From NCBI RefSeq assembly GCF_964340395.1, contig NC_135569.1, positions 5,639,040-5,671,539 on the forward strand: a DNA stretch of 32,500 nucleotides. Direction: 5' to 3'. A program made the position numbers and the translations under genes. Positions 1-9,843 of this stretch are shown here, piece by piece (the stretch's first letter is position 1; every line of letters begins with the position of its first letter). Source of the DNA: Glandiceps talaboti. Taxonomy: Eukaryota; Hemichordata; Enteropneusta; Spengelidae. Under the pieces are notes generated by a model. The model made no database searches, was not told where the DNA came from, and saw only the letters and a list, made by a program, of their open reading frames with translations.

Positions 1-553
1 GTCTTTACCTGTAAATGTGATAGACGTCAGCCAATCAAAATACTACTATGAGGAAGAATCAAAGACGTAATATTGCCGTTGGTGGCGCTCTGCTATCAAT
101 ATTGATTGTTATGCTAGGGGTGGGGGTGGGGGTTGAATCAGTCACTTTTACCAATAGTGCATTGCGTGACCTCTCTAAACTACTGTTATTAGATGGATCT
201 GGATCTGTGTACACTCGGGTGAGACATTATGGCCAGTACACAGAGTTAGGAATTTCGCATTTCCTGAAACAAGTACTTCAACATTTGTTTTGGCAAGGTT
301 TCAATAGGTGTATTTCCCGTGATGCATCGTCTCAGAATTCAGGAATTCTCTTCTGTGAAAAGGTTCCTGATTCTCACATATCTTACTTCAGAGAGGCTGT
401 GTTATTAAGAGATTCAGTCTCATGTGTGTTCTCATTTAAAATATCTTTATAATAACACTTTCTACATTGTACCAGGTTTGTATGAGGAGTTTAACGCTAT
501 ATAGCTACGAACACGGAAGTCCCGATTTTCCCAGCGTCCATTGCGTAACCAAC
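1..553. other. 5' flank with no recognised gene
   Basis: No recognisable protein, RNA or repeat family here. An open frame of 134 codons (48-452, +) begins with a hydrophobic stretch, but it matches no family I know and shows no splice or poly(A) context. The last 60 bases contain a TATATAG string near 499-505 and a CGGAAG (ETS-type) string near 514-519, which may be the promoter of the small gene that starts at 554. Confidence 0.4.
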
Positions 554-841
554 ATGGCGGCAAGTTTAAGGAAGACTCGCCAAGGTAAGAATTAGACCAT
601 TTCTGCTTCAGAAAATCGAAAATACATAGCGTGTAGCGTAGTACGTTCAGGGAAGAATGAGTTGACGAATTAACATGGAAAATTTCATTGATCAATTTCA
701 CTGTTTGGGAGAGGAGTTAATGAAAACCCTTTTCTAGTCTACTGTGGCGATGTCGTAGTTCTGCTTGCATACGGAGTAATCTGGGACTCGATTCTGACAA
801 TTGTCTCTCCAACATCCGTCCTCCAAAGAGCCAGCCCGTGA
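554..841 (+). CDS. candidate tiny two-exon gene, about 44-aa membrane-type peptide
   Basis: Exon 1 (554-584) starts with ATG in an AACATGGCGG context and ends at a good donor, CAAG|GTAAGA. A 153-nt intron follows, ending CCCTTTTCTAG. Exon 2 (738-841) stays in frame (phase 1) and ends in TGA. AATAAA lies at 876-881, 35 nt after the stop. The peptide is 44 aa: a basic N-terminus (MAASLRKTRQ) and then a hydrophobic stretch (residues about 15-33), so it could be a small single-pass membrane protein. I do not recognise the family. Start context, donor, acceptor, open frame and poly(A) signal all line up, which argues against chance, but each is a weak signal. It converges on CTLD-1. Confidence 0.4.
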
Positions 842-875
842 AACACGGACTTACTAAAAATGTCGGTAACTCAGG

Positions 876-881
876 AATAAA
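876..881 (+). other. AATAAA poly(A) signal of the small gene
   Basis: Perfect AATAAA 35 nt downstream of the predicted TGA at 839-841. It is consistent with a very short 3' UTR. Confidence 0.4.
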
Positions 882-1997
882 ATCGCCCAGGGGTCAAATA
901 TTAGCAATAAATCTATTATTTAGTCGGTTTACCTCATTTTGACTGTAAAAGTCCTATAGCGGATGACCAAAACTATCAAAATCGGAACTTTTCAAGTTCT
1001 ACCGTAAATTTAATCACAGCTCCTTACGTGCATCGGCGCAAGTGTCTCTGGGTAATCATTCATATCGCTCGTGATTTCAAATGTGGTGGTGTTGACGAGG
1101 GTCAATTGAATATTGCAGTTCGAACTTAAAAAGGTCCGATTTCGACACTTTTTGTGATCTGAGCAGGGAATACTACCGTCAGAGGAATGGAAAGGGCATA
1201 GATATTCGATCGATTGCTAATATTTGATCATTGGGTAGGCAATGCTTTTGCAATTGGTGCGCATATATTTTGCTTGTGGTCTCGTAAGATGCCGCGTCCA
1301 TTGCTCTTTGCATGGCGGTGTTTAGAGTCAAGTCAGCAATATAGACTCGTGCACTGCCTGTAAGCACGGCTAGGGTTGTCCTAGTCCTATTCGTAGTATT
1401 CGCAAACACATCCCCATACGAATTGATGTACATGCGTATATTGAATCACAGTTCCTCTACCAGCGTACTGTAAGTTTTGCCAGCTGGATGGGGTATACTG
1501 TACTTTTTACATAGAATCTGTTAGTAGGCAATGTAGGCAATATATGGGGTTGTTACTCTGTCTGTATAACATATATTACTACTAGGCTAGCTAATAGTAT
1601 GTAGAGACGTCCTACTAAGCACTTGCCAGATCCTCATATGAGTGCATGAGATTATACTACCATTACCAAGTCAAGTTTATCCAATACTGGTTACAAAGTC
1701 TCCTTTCACAGCAGTATCTGTTTTCACCAGTCATAGTTCTGCCATGTTTATATGATTTTGTGGGTCCACATACATATACATCATTCATGGTCTATCCAGA
1801 CTCGAAATTATTCATATAAAAATAACTTTTGCTACTGTAATAGTGCCCTAGGGAAAATAGAAAACTAATATTGTCCTCTTTATGCAAAATAAGGTGAAGT
1901 TAATGACTGGGGTCACTGAGCCATACCACGTGACATGATCTTAGCCAATCATTGAAGTACACATTGAACATGATGCATTATAAAAACGAATACTCAC
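882..1997. other. region where the CTLD-1 terminal exon was expected; none found
   Basis: All six complete paralogs have a terminal exon with W, then C five codons later, then C eight codons after that. I checked every CCA trinucleotide (minus-strand Trp codon) here for an ACA/GCA 15 nt upstream in plus coordinates and found none. No other gene, RNA or repeat was recognised. Confidence 0.5.
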
Positions 1998-3344
1998 CAC
2001 CTGGTAATAGTCCCTCATTACGTTGTTCAATACAGTTAACATCGCCATCAAACAGGCCCCGAGAGTTTTTATCAGGTTCTCCAGAAGCCCAGTTTGTCCA
2101 GACGACGTCAGTCTTATCTACCCACTCATAGGTCCATTCCTAAATATGCAAGAATTGTACCACTCATATTTTTATATCAAAACTACAACTGCTTACAATT
2201 ACAGTTGTACTTTTAAACCAATCACTTTGTTCCAAGAATTGTTGCATTGAACATGCATAGACTGATGAAAAATGAGGATTTGAATGATTTGATATGAAGT
2301 TATTGATGTTGACAGAACAAGCAAATCTACACAATATGATGCAAAACTGTACTGCATTGCTCTGCACTACGCTATACCACATCACCCCATGCCACAACAC
2401 ACCCACATTACATCACACAACATTAACCACACCACACCACATCACACCACACTACACTACACTATGCTACACTACACTGCACTGCACCACCTTACTATAT
2501 TACACTACAGTGTATCACCCTACACTAAACTAGACTAGACTAGACTAGACTAGACAAGACTAGACTACACTATACAGCATTAGACTATATTAGACTACAC
2601 TACACTTCACTATGCTACACTACACTATGCCACACTAAACCTAACTATGCTACACTACACTACATGACACTACACTATACTAAGCTACAGTACACTATGC
2701 TACAGTAAACTACAGTACTCTGCACTGCACTACATTGCTCTATACACTACACTACACTACACTACACGACATTACATTACACAACACAATACTGCAGTAC
2801 ACTACACTGTGTATCTCAATATGACATGGAACACAACATAGTACTACAGTACACTACACTGCATCTCAATATGGTGCCGAACAGCATAGTTTATACAGTA
2901 CTAGGACAGTACTACAATACGATCAAAGCATTACAATGTAGCAGAGCACTCCTGAACATGATACAATACTATACAATGCAACACACTCTATAAATTACAT
3001 CATATTTCTCGATATTACAATCATTGATTGAATATATTAAACAGTACTTGGATCCTTACCCTCTCTAGATCGTTCATTCCAATCCAGAGATCCCATTCAC
3101 CGCTACAAACTTCAAGAACCTTGTTGTTCTCCTGGTTACTGTGTATCGAAGCCAAGCTTGCACCTGTTCCATAAGAATTACAAATAGCCTGTGCCTCTAA
3201 CCATGGCTTCATATTAGTAAAACAACGATAACAATGTGTTTGTCCGCCACTTGTCCACTCTACCCAGCCACCATCTTCCGGACACTTTTCAAGCTGTCCA
3301 TGGGCATAGGCTGCTACCAGAATCAAAAGCACGAGGAGTTTCAT
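1998..3344 (-). CDS. CTLD-1: secreted C-type lectin-like protein, 3' end not found
   Basis: Two coding exons are visible. The first (3060-3344) encodes a signal peptide (MKLLVLLILVAAYAHGQ) directly fused to the N-terminal half of a CTLD, with cysteines at residues 21, 38, 41, 55 and 80, and WIGMND at 87-92. It ends in phase 0 at AGG|GTAAGG. The second (1998-2139) begins after TTTAG, encodes WTNWASGEPDKNS and an NC pair, and ends in phase 1 at G|GTGAGT. The signal-peptide/CTLD intron present in all paralogs is absent. The ligand tripeptide is EPD (116-118) instead of EPN or QPD. No terminal exon is found, so as seen the domain lacks its last two cysteines. A possible acceptor TTTTCACAG two bases before the ATG suggests a 5' UTR intron, with a candidate donor CAG|GTAAGG at 3572. 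It may be a partial gene, a decaying one, or one with an atypical last exon. Confidence 0.75.
2370..2865. repeat. degenerate pentanucleotide (CTACA)n array
   Basis: About 500 bp of imperfect CTACA/CACTA units with stretches of CTAGA and CACCA variants. It lies in the CTLD-1 intron between 2139 and 3060 and accounts for the Thr/His-rich open frames there. Confidence 0.85.
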
Positions 3345-3468
3345 TGCTGTGAAAATAAAGAGACACAAAAAATATACACGTGAGGCATGTAAAATCAAGA
3401 AAGTCTCTCTTTTATTTGTTGTGTAAGTGTATGGTGGGAAAGGAGTTGTTTTTTGAAGGATATACAAA

Positions 3469-3478
3469 TTATATATAA
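3469..3478 (-). promoter_or_regulatory. possible TATA box of CTLD-1
   Basis: TTATATATAA on the minus strand, about 125 nt upstream of the CTLD-1 ATG. The spacing resembles the TATA-like strings of CTLD-3 and CTLD-5. AT-rich context makes chance occurrence possible. Confidence 0.3.
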
Positions 3479-3965
3479 CATGGAAATTGTCCCCGTTACT
3501 TTCATCGTGTGTAATCTACCACTCTTTTTTGAAACTTAAGGGGAAAATTATCGTGAAAAGCGAATCCTTACCTGAACAGTTGTAGGAAAATACCAATACT
3601 GTAGGTATTTTCAGCTGCAAATAGCTGAAAATGCTACATGTATTAAAAGATAAATGTTATCTGCCTAATTCGTGACTTATTTCAATATTTTCCTTTAATG
3701 CTGGTAGGGAACGGGGTAAGTTAGAAAACGTGTCTAATGAGCATATGTGGTGAAAGGTTGTCTATGTGAAATAAATCATTGAATTGTACCGCAACTAGGA
3801 CACAGACAGGTGGGTGCCATTGTTTTTTGCATGTCTGCAATGTGGCATCTCGAGAGATACTGTATTGATTCAATCTCGTTATCTTTGAGTGCAGCATGTG
3901 GTATGTGTTACTTGTTTGTGTGTCGTTTTATCAAACAGATCTAGAGCCAGACAGTGAACAATAAC

Positions 3966-4006
3966 ACCCATCCATCCATCCATCCATCCATCCATCCATC
4001 CATCCG

Positions 4007-4048
<42 letters not shown>

Positions 4049-4118
4049 CATCAATCAATCAATCAATCAATCAATCAACCAACCAACCAACCAACCAACC
4101 AATCAATCAGTCAGTCAG

Positions 4119-4154
<36 letters not shown>

Positions 4155-4169
4155 GCAATCAATCAACCA
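3966..4169. repeat. (CATC)n then (CAAT)n tetranucleotide array
   Basis: Tandem CATC units give way near 4003 to CAAT units with short CAAC and CAGT variant blocks. It directly precedes the SINE-like element. Confidence 0.95.
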
Positions 4170-4195
4170 ACCCTGTCGATGCCTGCTGTTTGTTT

Positions 4196-4455
4196 CTGAG
4201 TGGCTAAAGTCCTTGGGCAAGATTTGAACCATGACTGTGCCTCAGTCAACCCAGCTGTACAATTGGGGACCTGGTAGGATGTAGGTTGCAATGTGAAGGC
4301 TTTAATCCTATGCGCTGAAATGGCTGCAGTGGATTGTATGCTCCCCGGGGAGTTGAGGAAGACTAAAGGGCCGTTGTGCCGTTCTGGTCCGAGCCAGGGG
4401 TAATACTTGTAAAGCGCTTTGAGCACAGTGTGGGAAAGCGCTATTTAAGAACACG
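4196..4455 (+). mobile_element. SINE-like element
   Basis: Non-coding sequence with two features I associate with widely distributed animal SINEs. One is a central block TTGGGCAAG...CCTCAGTCAACCCAGCTGTA...GGGGACCTGGTAGGATG. The other is a 3' tail TGTAAAGCGCTTTGAGCACA...GGGAAAGCGCTATTTAAGAAC, like the LINE-shared tails of Deu-type and related SINEs. I see no clear tRNA-type A/B box head, so the 5' end may be truncated by the adjacent tetranucleotide array. Family assignment is from memory of motif types, not a search. Confidence 0.6.
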
Positions 4456-4591
4456 ACATTATGGAAGAAAACAGTTAGTTCTATTTTTCGCCTTACATCT
4501 TTCATCTTACATTTTCTACACATGCACATTCAGGAATATCCTGTAAATGATGGAACTCCAGCTTAAAATATCGTCTTTGATTTATCAACAT

Positions 4592-4597
4592 TTTATT
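4592..4597 (-). other. possible poly(A) signal of CTLD-2
   Basis: AATAAA on the minus strand about 415 nt downstream of the CTLD-2 stop. It is the nearest perfect match I see; the distance is long compared with the paralogs. Confidence 0.35.
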
Positions 4598-5009
4598 GAG
4601 TGAATTGATGGAATATCGTCATTGTAAACTTACGGTGGATCGCGGCTAATTCGCTGAGCGTACTTTTCTATTATCGTCACTTCCGGTTCTCCTGTTCTAA
4701 AGATCGGCACGGGCTTTATATATAATATTAGTAATAAAGCATTTTGTCGCGTCAGTAATGTTAGTGGCGAGCATAAAAATTGCGAACAAAGCTGGGAAAT
4801 TTTTCAAATGCAAATCCTGAATACACCAAAACTACTGTCATTAGAGGGTGCTATACTTCCAAAATTAGTGCGGGACCCTGAATCTTTTGATTTTTCAAGT
4901 CTTTGATTACACCTATACAAATTTTGTACTGCCATTAAATAGTTAATGGCGAGCCTCCATATTTCAACGTCACTTCCTGTTAGTCGTGATATTTGTGTTT
5001 GAGGTGACC

Positions 5010-7673
5010 TTAGACATCAATTGTAATTTTGCAGACAAACTTGTACTCTTTGTTGCAATCCATGTCATCCCATTGGGAAGCTACAAGAAAACAAAAAGAC
5101 AACAATTATACTTTCCGATACTCCAAACCAATAAAAACTACGTCAGTGAAATATTCTTACTAGAAAGTATGTCATCAAAAGTATAATATGACGTAATTAA
5201 TATTATTCTAAAAAAATATTGGCGCAGAACTATTATATTACATCATCGAAGCTATACTATAATGTATATCTGCCGACATCAGACAGTGGAGGAACGGAAC
5301 CTGTTACAAACAGGCAAAGTAAACAACTGAATTGGATTAATAACACTTGGCACAGCATGTTGGAAATACAGAGACTTATATTACATTTCATAATTTTCCA
5401 AGAACATTTATATGGCCGGCCTCATACATAATGGTAGGTCACATTCACAAACTTCAAATTAGAAATTCCATGGCATTTCATGTACACATAAAGAGGCCAT
5501 AAAACTTCTTATCAAACAACAAAATGCAATACAAGCCTCTGCTGTTCTAACCTGCTATGTGCTAAGTGTTATTAATCCAATTCATTTGTTTACTTTCCTT
5601 GTTTGTAACAGCTTCCATTCATCCACGGTCTGATGTCAGCAGTTGTAATATTACCCCAAAAAATTTCGTCACTGAACCATGATATTACGTCATCAAAACT
5701 ATGCCATGACGTAATTAATCTTATTCTTAAAAAAATCGTCACTGAAATATATTACGTCAGAAAAATGATAGCCTACTTGATCTCATAAAATGACGTCATC
5801 GAATCAAAACTATGGTCTTATTTATCTCACTCTAAAAATTACAATATGAAATCATGCTATGACGTAATTTATTTATCATACAAATTACGTCACTGAAACA
5901 TGCTATGACATAGTCTTTCCTTACTCTTGTTACGTCATTGACTCGGCTTTTGTGTAGATTAAACATCTATTAGTGTTCTTCTGCTCTTTATGAGGCTAAG
6001 GGAGTCTAAATGTATGTGATTACTGACCAAAATGTAACCTTTTTTTGGGGGGGGGGGGTAACTTACATGTTGTGAGTGATGGGTTGTATGCAGTACAATC
6101 TTCTCCGCGTTTATCATCTGGTGCATTGTTGGCCCAGTTAGTGTATTCTACGTCACTTCCGTCACTCCAGGCAAACTCGCCTTCCTGTAGAATAAATCAA
6201 GAAATACAAGATTTAGTCTGAGACCCTTTTCACATTTCACGACGTAGAAGGGATATGTCAAGACATTACACGGAATTTGCAGAGTTGATAGAGCGTTATT
6301 AATACTGTTTCATTACTTTTGTTGGGCACGGACATCGTATCCCCCGCCCCTTCTAATTACGTCACTTCCCCCATCACATTATTCAAATAAGATGATCTGT
6401 TTGACACACGACGGCAAGATTATAGATATAGATATTGCGGGACTAAATAGTTATTAAACAAATGAAATCAAATAAAAGAATAGATAATGTATTTAGAAAT
6501 AATAGCGCGGAAATAAATGATCATAGGGATATAGAAAAGACAAGAAATGCGAAGAAGTTTCAAAATCTAGAATGGGTTATTTCTTTACTAATGATCGCCT
6601 ACATACTCTAAAGAAGTCACGTGGCAAGTCTTACCCAATCCTTATCGTTCAGGCCAATCCATACTTTTTGAGAAGATGGCAAAAGACCAACGACAAACTC
6701 ATTTTCCTGACGACTGTGAATTGAAGCTAAGTGGCCGCCAAAACTTTTGCAAGCGGATTCTGCCTTGATCCAGTCATTTTCAGCGTCTATAAAGCTGTAA
6801 CAGTTCCCGCCGTAAGTGGGCCAGGTACTTGGGCATATGCTTTGAGAATAACCTGAAACTGAATTAAATCCGACGTTGACAGTTACATTCTTTGGTTATT
6901 TTATTTAAAAATATTGTTCATGTTTGTTGTGAAACCGTGGACTGTTTGAAATGAGACGTCTTAAATTTCCAGTTTGTCTTGCACAGGATTGGATGTCGAA
7001 ACACTAGTTATTAAAGGAAAAATCCACCCAGACTTCTTTCTGCCTTTCATGTAAAAGTTGATTTATTACACTTGTATTGACTATTACTATCAACTTAAAT
7101 GATTTTAAAATAGCACCTATTTAATTTACTAAATTTTGAAATCTTGTAACGAAACTCTACTGCATTTGACATATGTTCTGTCATTACGGGGGTTTCCTGC
7201 AAGGGTTTGAGGGAAAACCTGGGAGAATATAGCATCATGGTTACGTTATCTTATTTTGTATTCTCATCAGACCGCCATAAGGCATTCAATTCAACTACAG
7301 ATTAGTCAGAAAAACTACATGCACGAAACACACTATATTGATAAGTTCGTCTGGTCTAGAAATGGTATAATAGTAAACCACTTCCATTTGCTAGGATATT
7401 TATTTTTGGAAAAGTCAAATTTTTGGAGAAGATATTTTCATTTACTAGTAAAAGTTTCCGGAACGAATCGAACGAGCTGTCAAGTTCTTGCTACAAATTG
7501 GAATGAGAACGTATTGCTTGTGTTTGTGTACCGATTAGTCACAAGTGTTCTCTTAGTAGTATCGCCTTGCTCCAATATGTTGCTTTTTAAAAAAAAATGT
7601 TTTACTGGATGCTATAGAACTTACCGACAATGGCCAAGAACCAACACAGGGTAACAGCTGACGCCTTCGACAT
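5010..7673 (-). CDS. CTLD-2: secreted single-domain C-type lectin-like protein (151 aa)
   Basis: Four exons: 7625-7673 (ATG, signal peptide), 6635-6852, 6067-6184 and 5010-5080 (TAA stop). Phases are 1-0-1 and all introns GT-AG. The signal peptide is followed by a CTLD starting at the CPSTW stretch, with CYSF, the helix containing CKSFGG, LASIHSRQEN, WIGLND at residues 81-86, WSDGS, and a terminal WDDMDC...FVCK. The ligand tripeptide is APD (110-112) instead of EPN/QPD, so classical Ca2+-dependent sugar binding is doubtful. WDD replaces WND, which keeps acidic character. A C-run of about 12 lies just downstream of the exon 3 donor. Intron 3 (5081-6066) carries the TGACGTAA repeats. Function inferred: extracellular recognition protein. 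Confidence 0.9.
5130..5945. repeat. dispersed repeat rich in TGACGTAA / TTACGTCA palindromes
   Basis: At least eight TGACGT/ACGTCA cores sit in this stretch (near 5141, 5189, 5686, 5708, 5755, 5788, 5860, 5887 and 5931). Longer similarity joins about 5166-5215 and 5689-5735: both read CATCAAAA, then TATG/TATA, ATGACGTAATTAAT, TTATTCT and an A-run. It is probably a degraded interspersed repeat or short tandem array in intron 3 of CTLD-2. The cores are also CRE-like, which may be coincidental. Confidence 0.6.
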
Positions 7674-8850
7674 CTTGACAAAGTTGTTAATGAAAGTTTA
7701 TGAGCTAAAATAGTTCAAGAAAAAAAAGACAAAGTGAAAACACCGTCATGATTTCAAAGATCTAGATTAAAAGTACCTAAGAGTACAAGTCTATTATGGC
7801 ATCAACTATGCTAAAGACACCAGAAATCCACATTTAATGTCATCGTAAGCATGTTTCGACACTAACATAACGTGGTACAAGCTGAGTACTCACCATGCAC
7901 CACGCTGGAATCAAACTTGAAGGAGTCTGAACCGTGTCTTCGACTGAATGTATAATTACCAGTTCACTGTTGACCTTCAGCCAAGATTGTCAACAGTTTT
8001 GAATTTAAACCCATATTTGGAAAACCCGATATTTAGAACTTTAAGACCAGTAATCTGCCAAGGAAACTTGTTTGTCCAGACATCTATATCATTGTTATCA
8101 GAAAGACAATGTTCACCTGAACTCAAATCTCCAGTTTCCCTCGCAGCTTTAGATATATCAAGTTTATCATTTAATCCCATTATAGCAGAGGATTAATGAA
8201 AGGAAGAGATTAAATATAATCCGATATCTTAATTTGTGAACACAAAGTTTCAATATTTGGATGTTTTCATATGAATAGTAATCGGGAGAGATATCTCCTC
8301 TTATACACATATATTTCAATACATATACAGCTGGTTTCATGTTAGTGTTTACTCAGTCTGGCTCTGTTTGATACAACCACACAGAAACCAATGAGAAACT
8401 GCATAGTCTACACATCATGATAACAAGGTTGCAATTTCTTGCTACAATTTGTCTAAATGAAATAAAAGATTAAGAGGTACTGCAACCGGACACGCAATCA
8501 TGTTTTGATTTCAAATAAGCTTTCAATCCCACTTCTCTTAAACACAAAGCTGTGAGAAATGTCAACATCCCTTTTTGGCCTAATTGTATCATAGTCACAC
8601 AAAAAATTCAATCTATTCCTATATTTCTGAAAATGTCTGATCCTAGTGCTAAAACAAGTAAACAACATAAACAAACAGACAGACAGATAAACAAACCAAC
8701 AAACAAACAAACGAACGAATCAATCAAGCAAACAGTATACAAATAGATAATGAAAAATATAAAATGATGTCGCCATGGTAACGGAAAGTAAACAACTGCT
8801 TATACAATTGCAATAAAAAACAAAAGACTATGTTTAAACATTAGAATCAA
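7674..8850. other. CTLD-3/CTLD-2 intergenic region
   Basis: Holds the presumed CTLD-2 promoter. I see no certain TATA box. A possible 5' UTR intron runs from a donor-like CATG|GTGAGT near 7892 to an acceptor-like TTTTAG near 7710. The stretch 8335-8465 resembles 13603-13735 (see repeats). A short ACAG/ACAA-rich patch lies at 8674-8720. No gene recognised. Confidence 0.4.
8335..8465. repeat. copy A of a duplicated 3'-flank segment
   Basis: Aligns by eye with 13603-13735: shared TTTCATGTTAGT, then TTTACTCA/ATTCACTGA, CTCTGTTTGA/CTCTATTTGA, AGAAACCAA, a CTACAC string and AATTTCTTGCTACA with similar flanks. Both copies lie about 270-500 bp beyond the presumed mRNA ends of CTLD-3 and CTLD-4. Confidence 0.7.
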
Positions 8851-8950
8851 TGCCTTTATTACACGTTTGCTTTATTTTGATAATTTCCAATTTTTAATTG
8901 TTGTCAACTATCTGAATAAAGAGCGACTTGTGTCCATGATTTTCTTCGCC
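8850..8950 (-). other. predicted 3' UTR exon of CTLD-3
   Basis: A strong acceptor (T-rich tract, then ACATTACAG|GGCGAAG at 8950) is followed within 80 nt by AATAAA at 8871-8876 and a second one at 8855-8860. The matching donor GCAG|GTACGT lies 14 nt after the CTLD-3 stop. The mRNA end near 8850 is approximate. Confidence 0.5.
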
Positions 8951-9128
8951 CTGTAATGTGATAGTCAGAAAAAAAAACAGTGATTACATTTCTCATGTAG
9001 GATTTCATACAAGTGTGGATATATTGTTGACTAATGCCAGATTACATAATTATGGTTCATAGATGAAAAGGGAGATTCAATCTAATATATTCATTATGTC
9101 AAATAGTTTGGGGGACTATTTAAATGAT

Positions 9129-9562
9129 TTCATACATACATACACACATACATACATACACACATACATACATATATACATACATACATTACATACATAA
9201 ATACATACATACATACATACATACATACATACATACATACATACATACACACACACACAAACATACATACATACATACATACATACATACATACATACAT
9301 ACATACATACATACATACATACAAACAAACATACATACACACATACATACATACATACATACATACATACATACATACATACATACATACATACATACAT
9401 ACACACACACACATACATACATACATACATACATACATACATACACACATACACACACATACGTACATACATACATACATAAATAAATACATACATATAT
9501 ACATACATACATACATACATACATGCATGCATACATGCATACATACATACATACATACACGT
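9129..9562. repeat. (ATAC)n microsatellite
   Basis: About 430 bp of ATAC units with ACAC, AAAC and GCAT interruptions. It lies in the predicted 3' UTR intron of CTLD-3 and ends two bases from the donor at 9563-9564. Open frames on both strands here are repeat artefacts. Confidence 0.98.
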
Positions 9563-9578
9563 ACCTGCAATGCAGTTC

Positions 9579-9808
9579 TTACAGTGGTTTCTTACAAACA
9601 AATGGTTTACCACTGTCGCAATCATCAATGGACCATCTGTCGTCTGAGAAATATAAAGGGGGGTTGAAGAATAAAATCAAACATATGATGGTAAGCAAAT
9701 TAAAAATAAAAGTTTACATCCAGTAATCTTTAAAGATAGCGTTAATACATATACAAACAGATATAAAGACAGGCGTAAATGAAATTGAGACAGCCAGAGG
9801 GACTAACT

Positions 9809-9843
<35 letters not shown>

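Noticed and set aside
48-452. 134-codon plus-strand open frame with a hydrophobic N-terminus
   Set aside because: No recognisable domain, no splice or poly(A) context, and length compatible with chance in non-repetitive DNA.
774-860. Minus-strand frame reading ...CWRDNCQ...YSVCKQ... as the missing CTLD-1 terminal exon
   Set aside because: The W-to-C and C-to-C spacings (4 and 10) differ from the invariant 5 and 8 of all six paralogs, no good acceptor sits in the right phase, and a better plus-strand exon covers the same bases.
7256-7654. 132-codon plus-strand open frame in intron 1 of CTLD-2
   Set aside because: No domain or signal, wholly intronic on the opposite strand; composition looks random.
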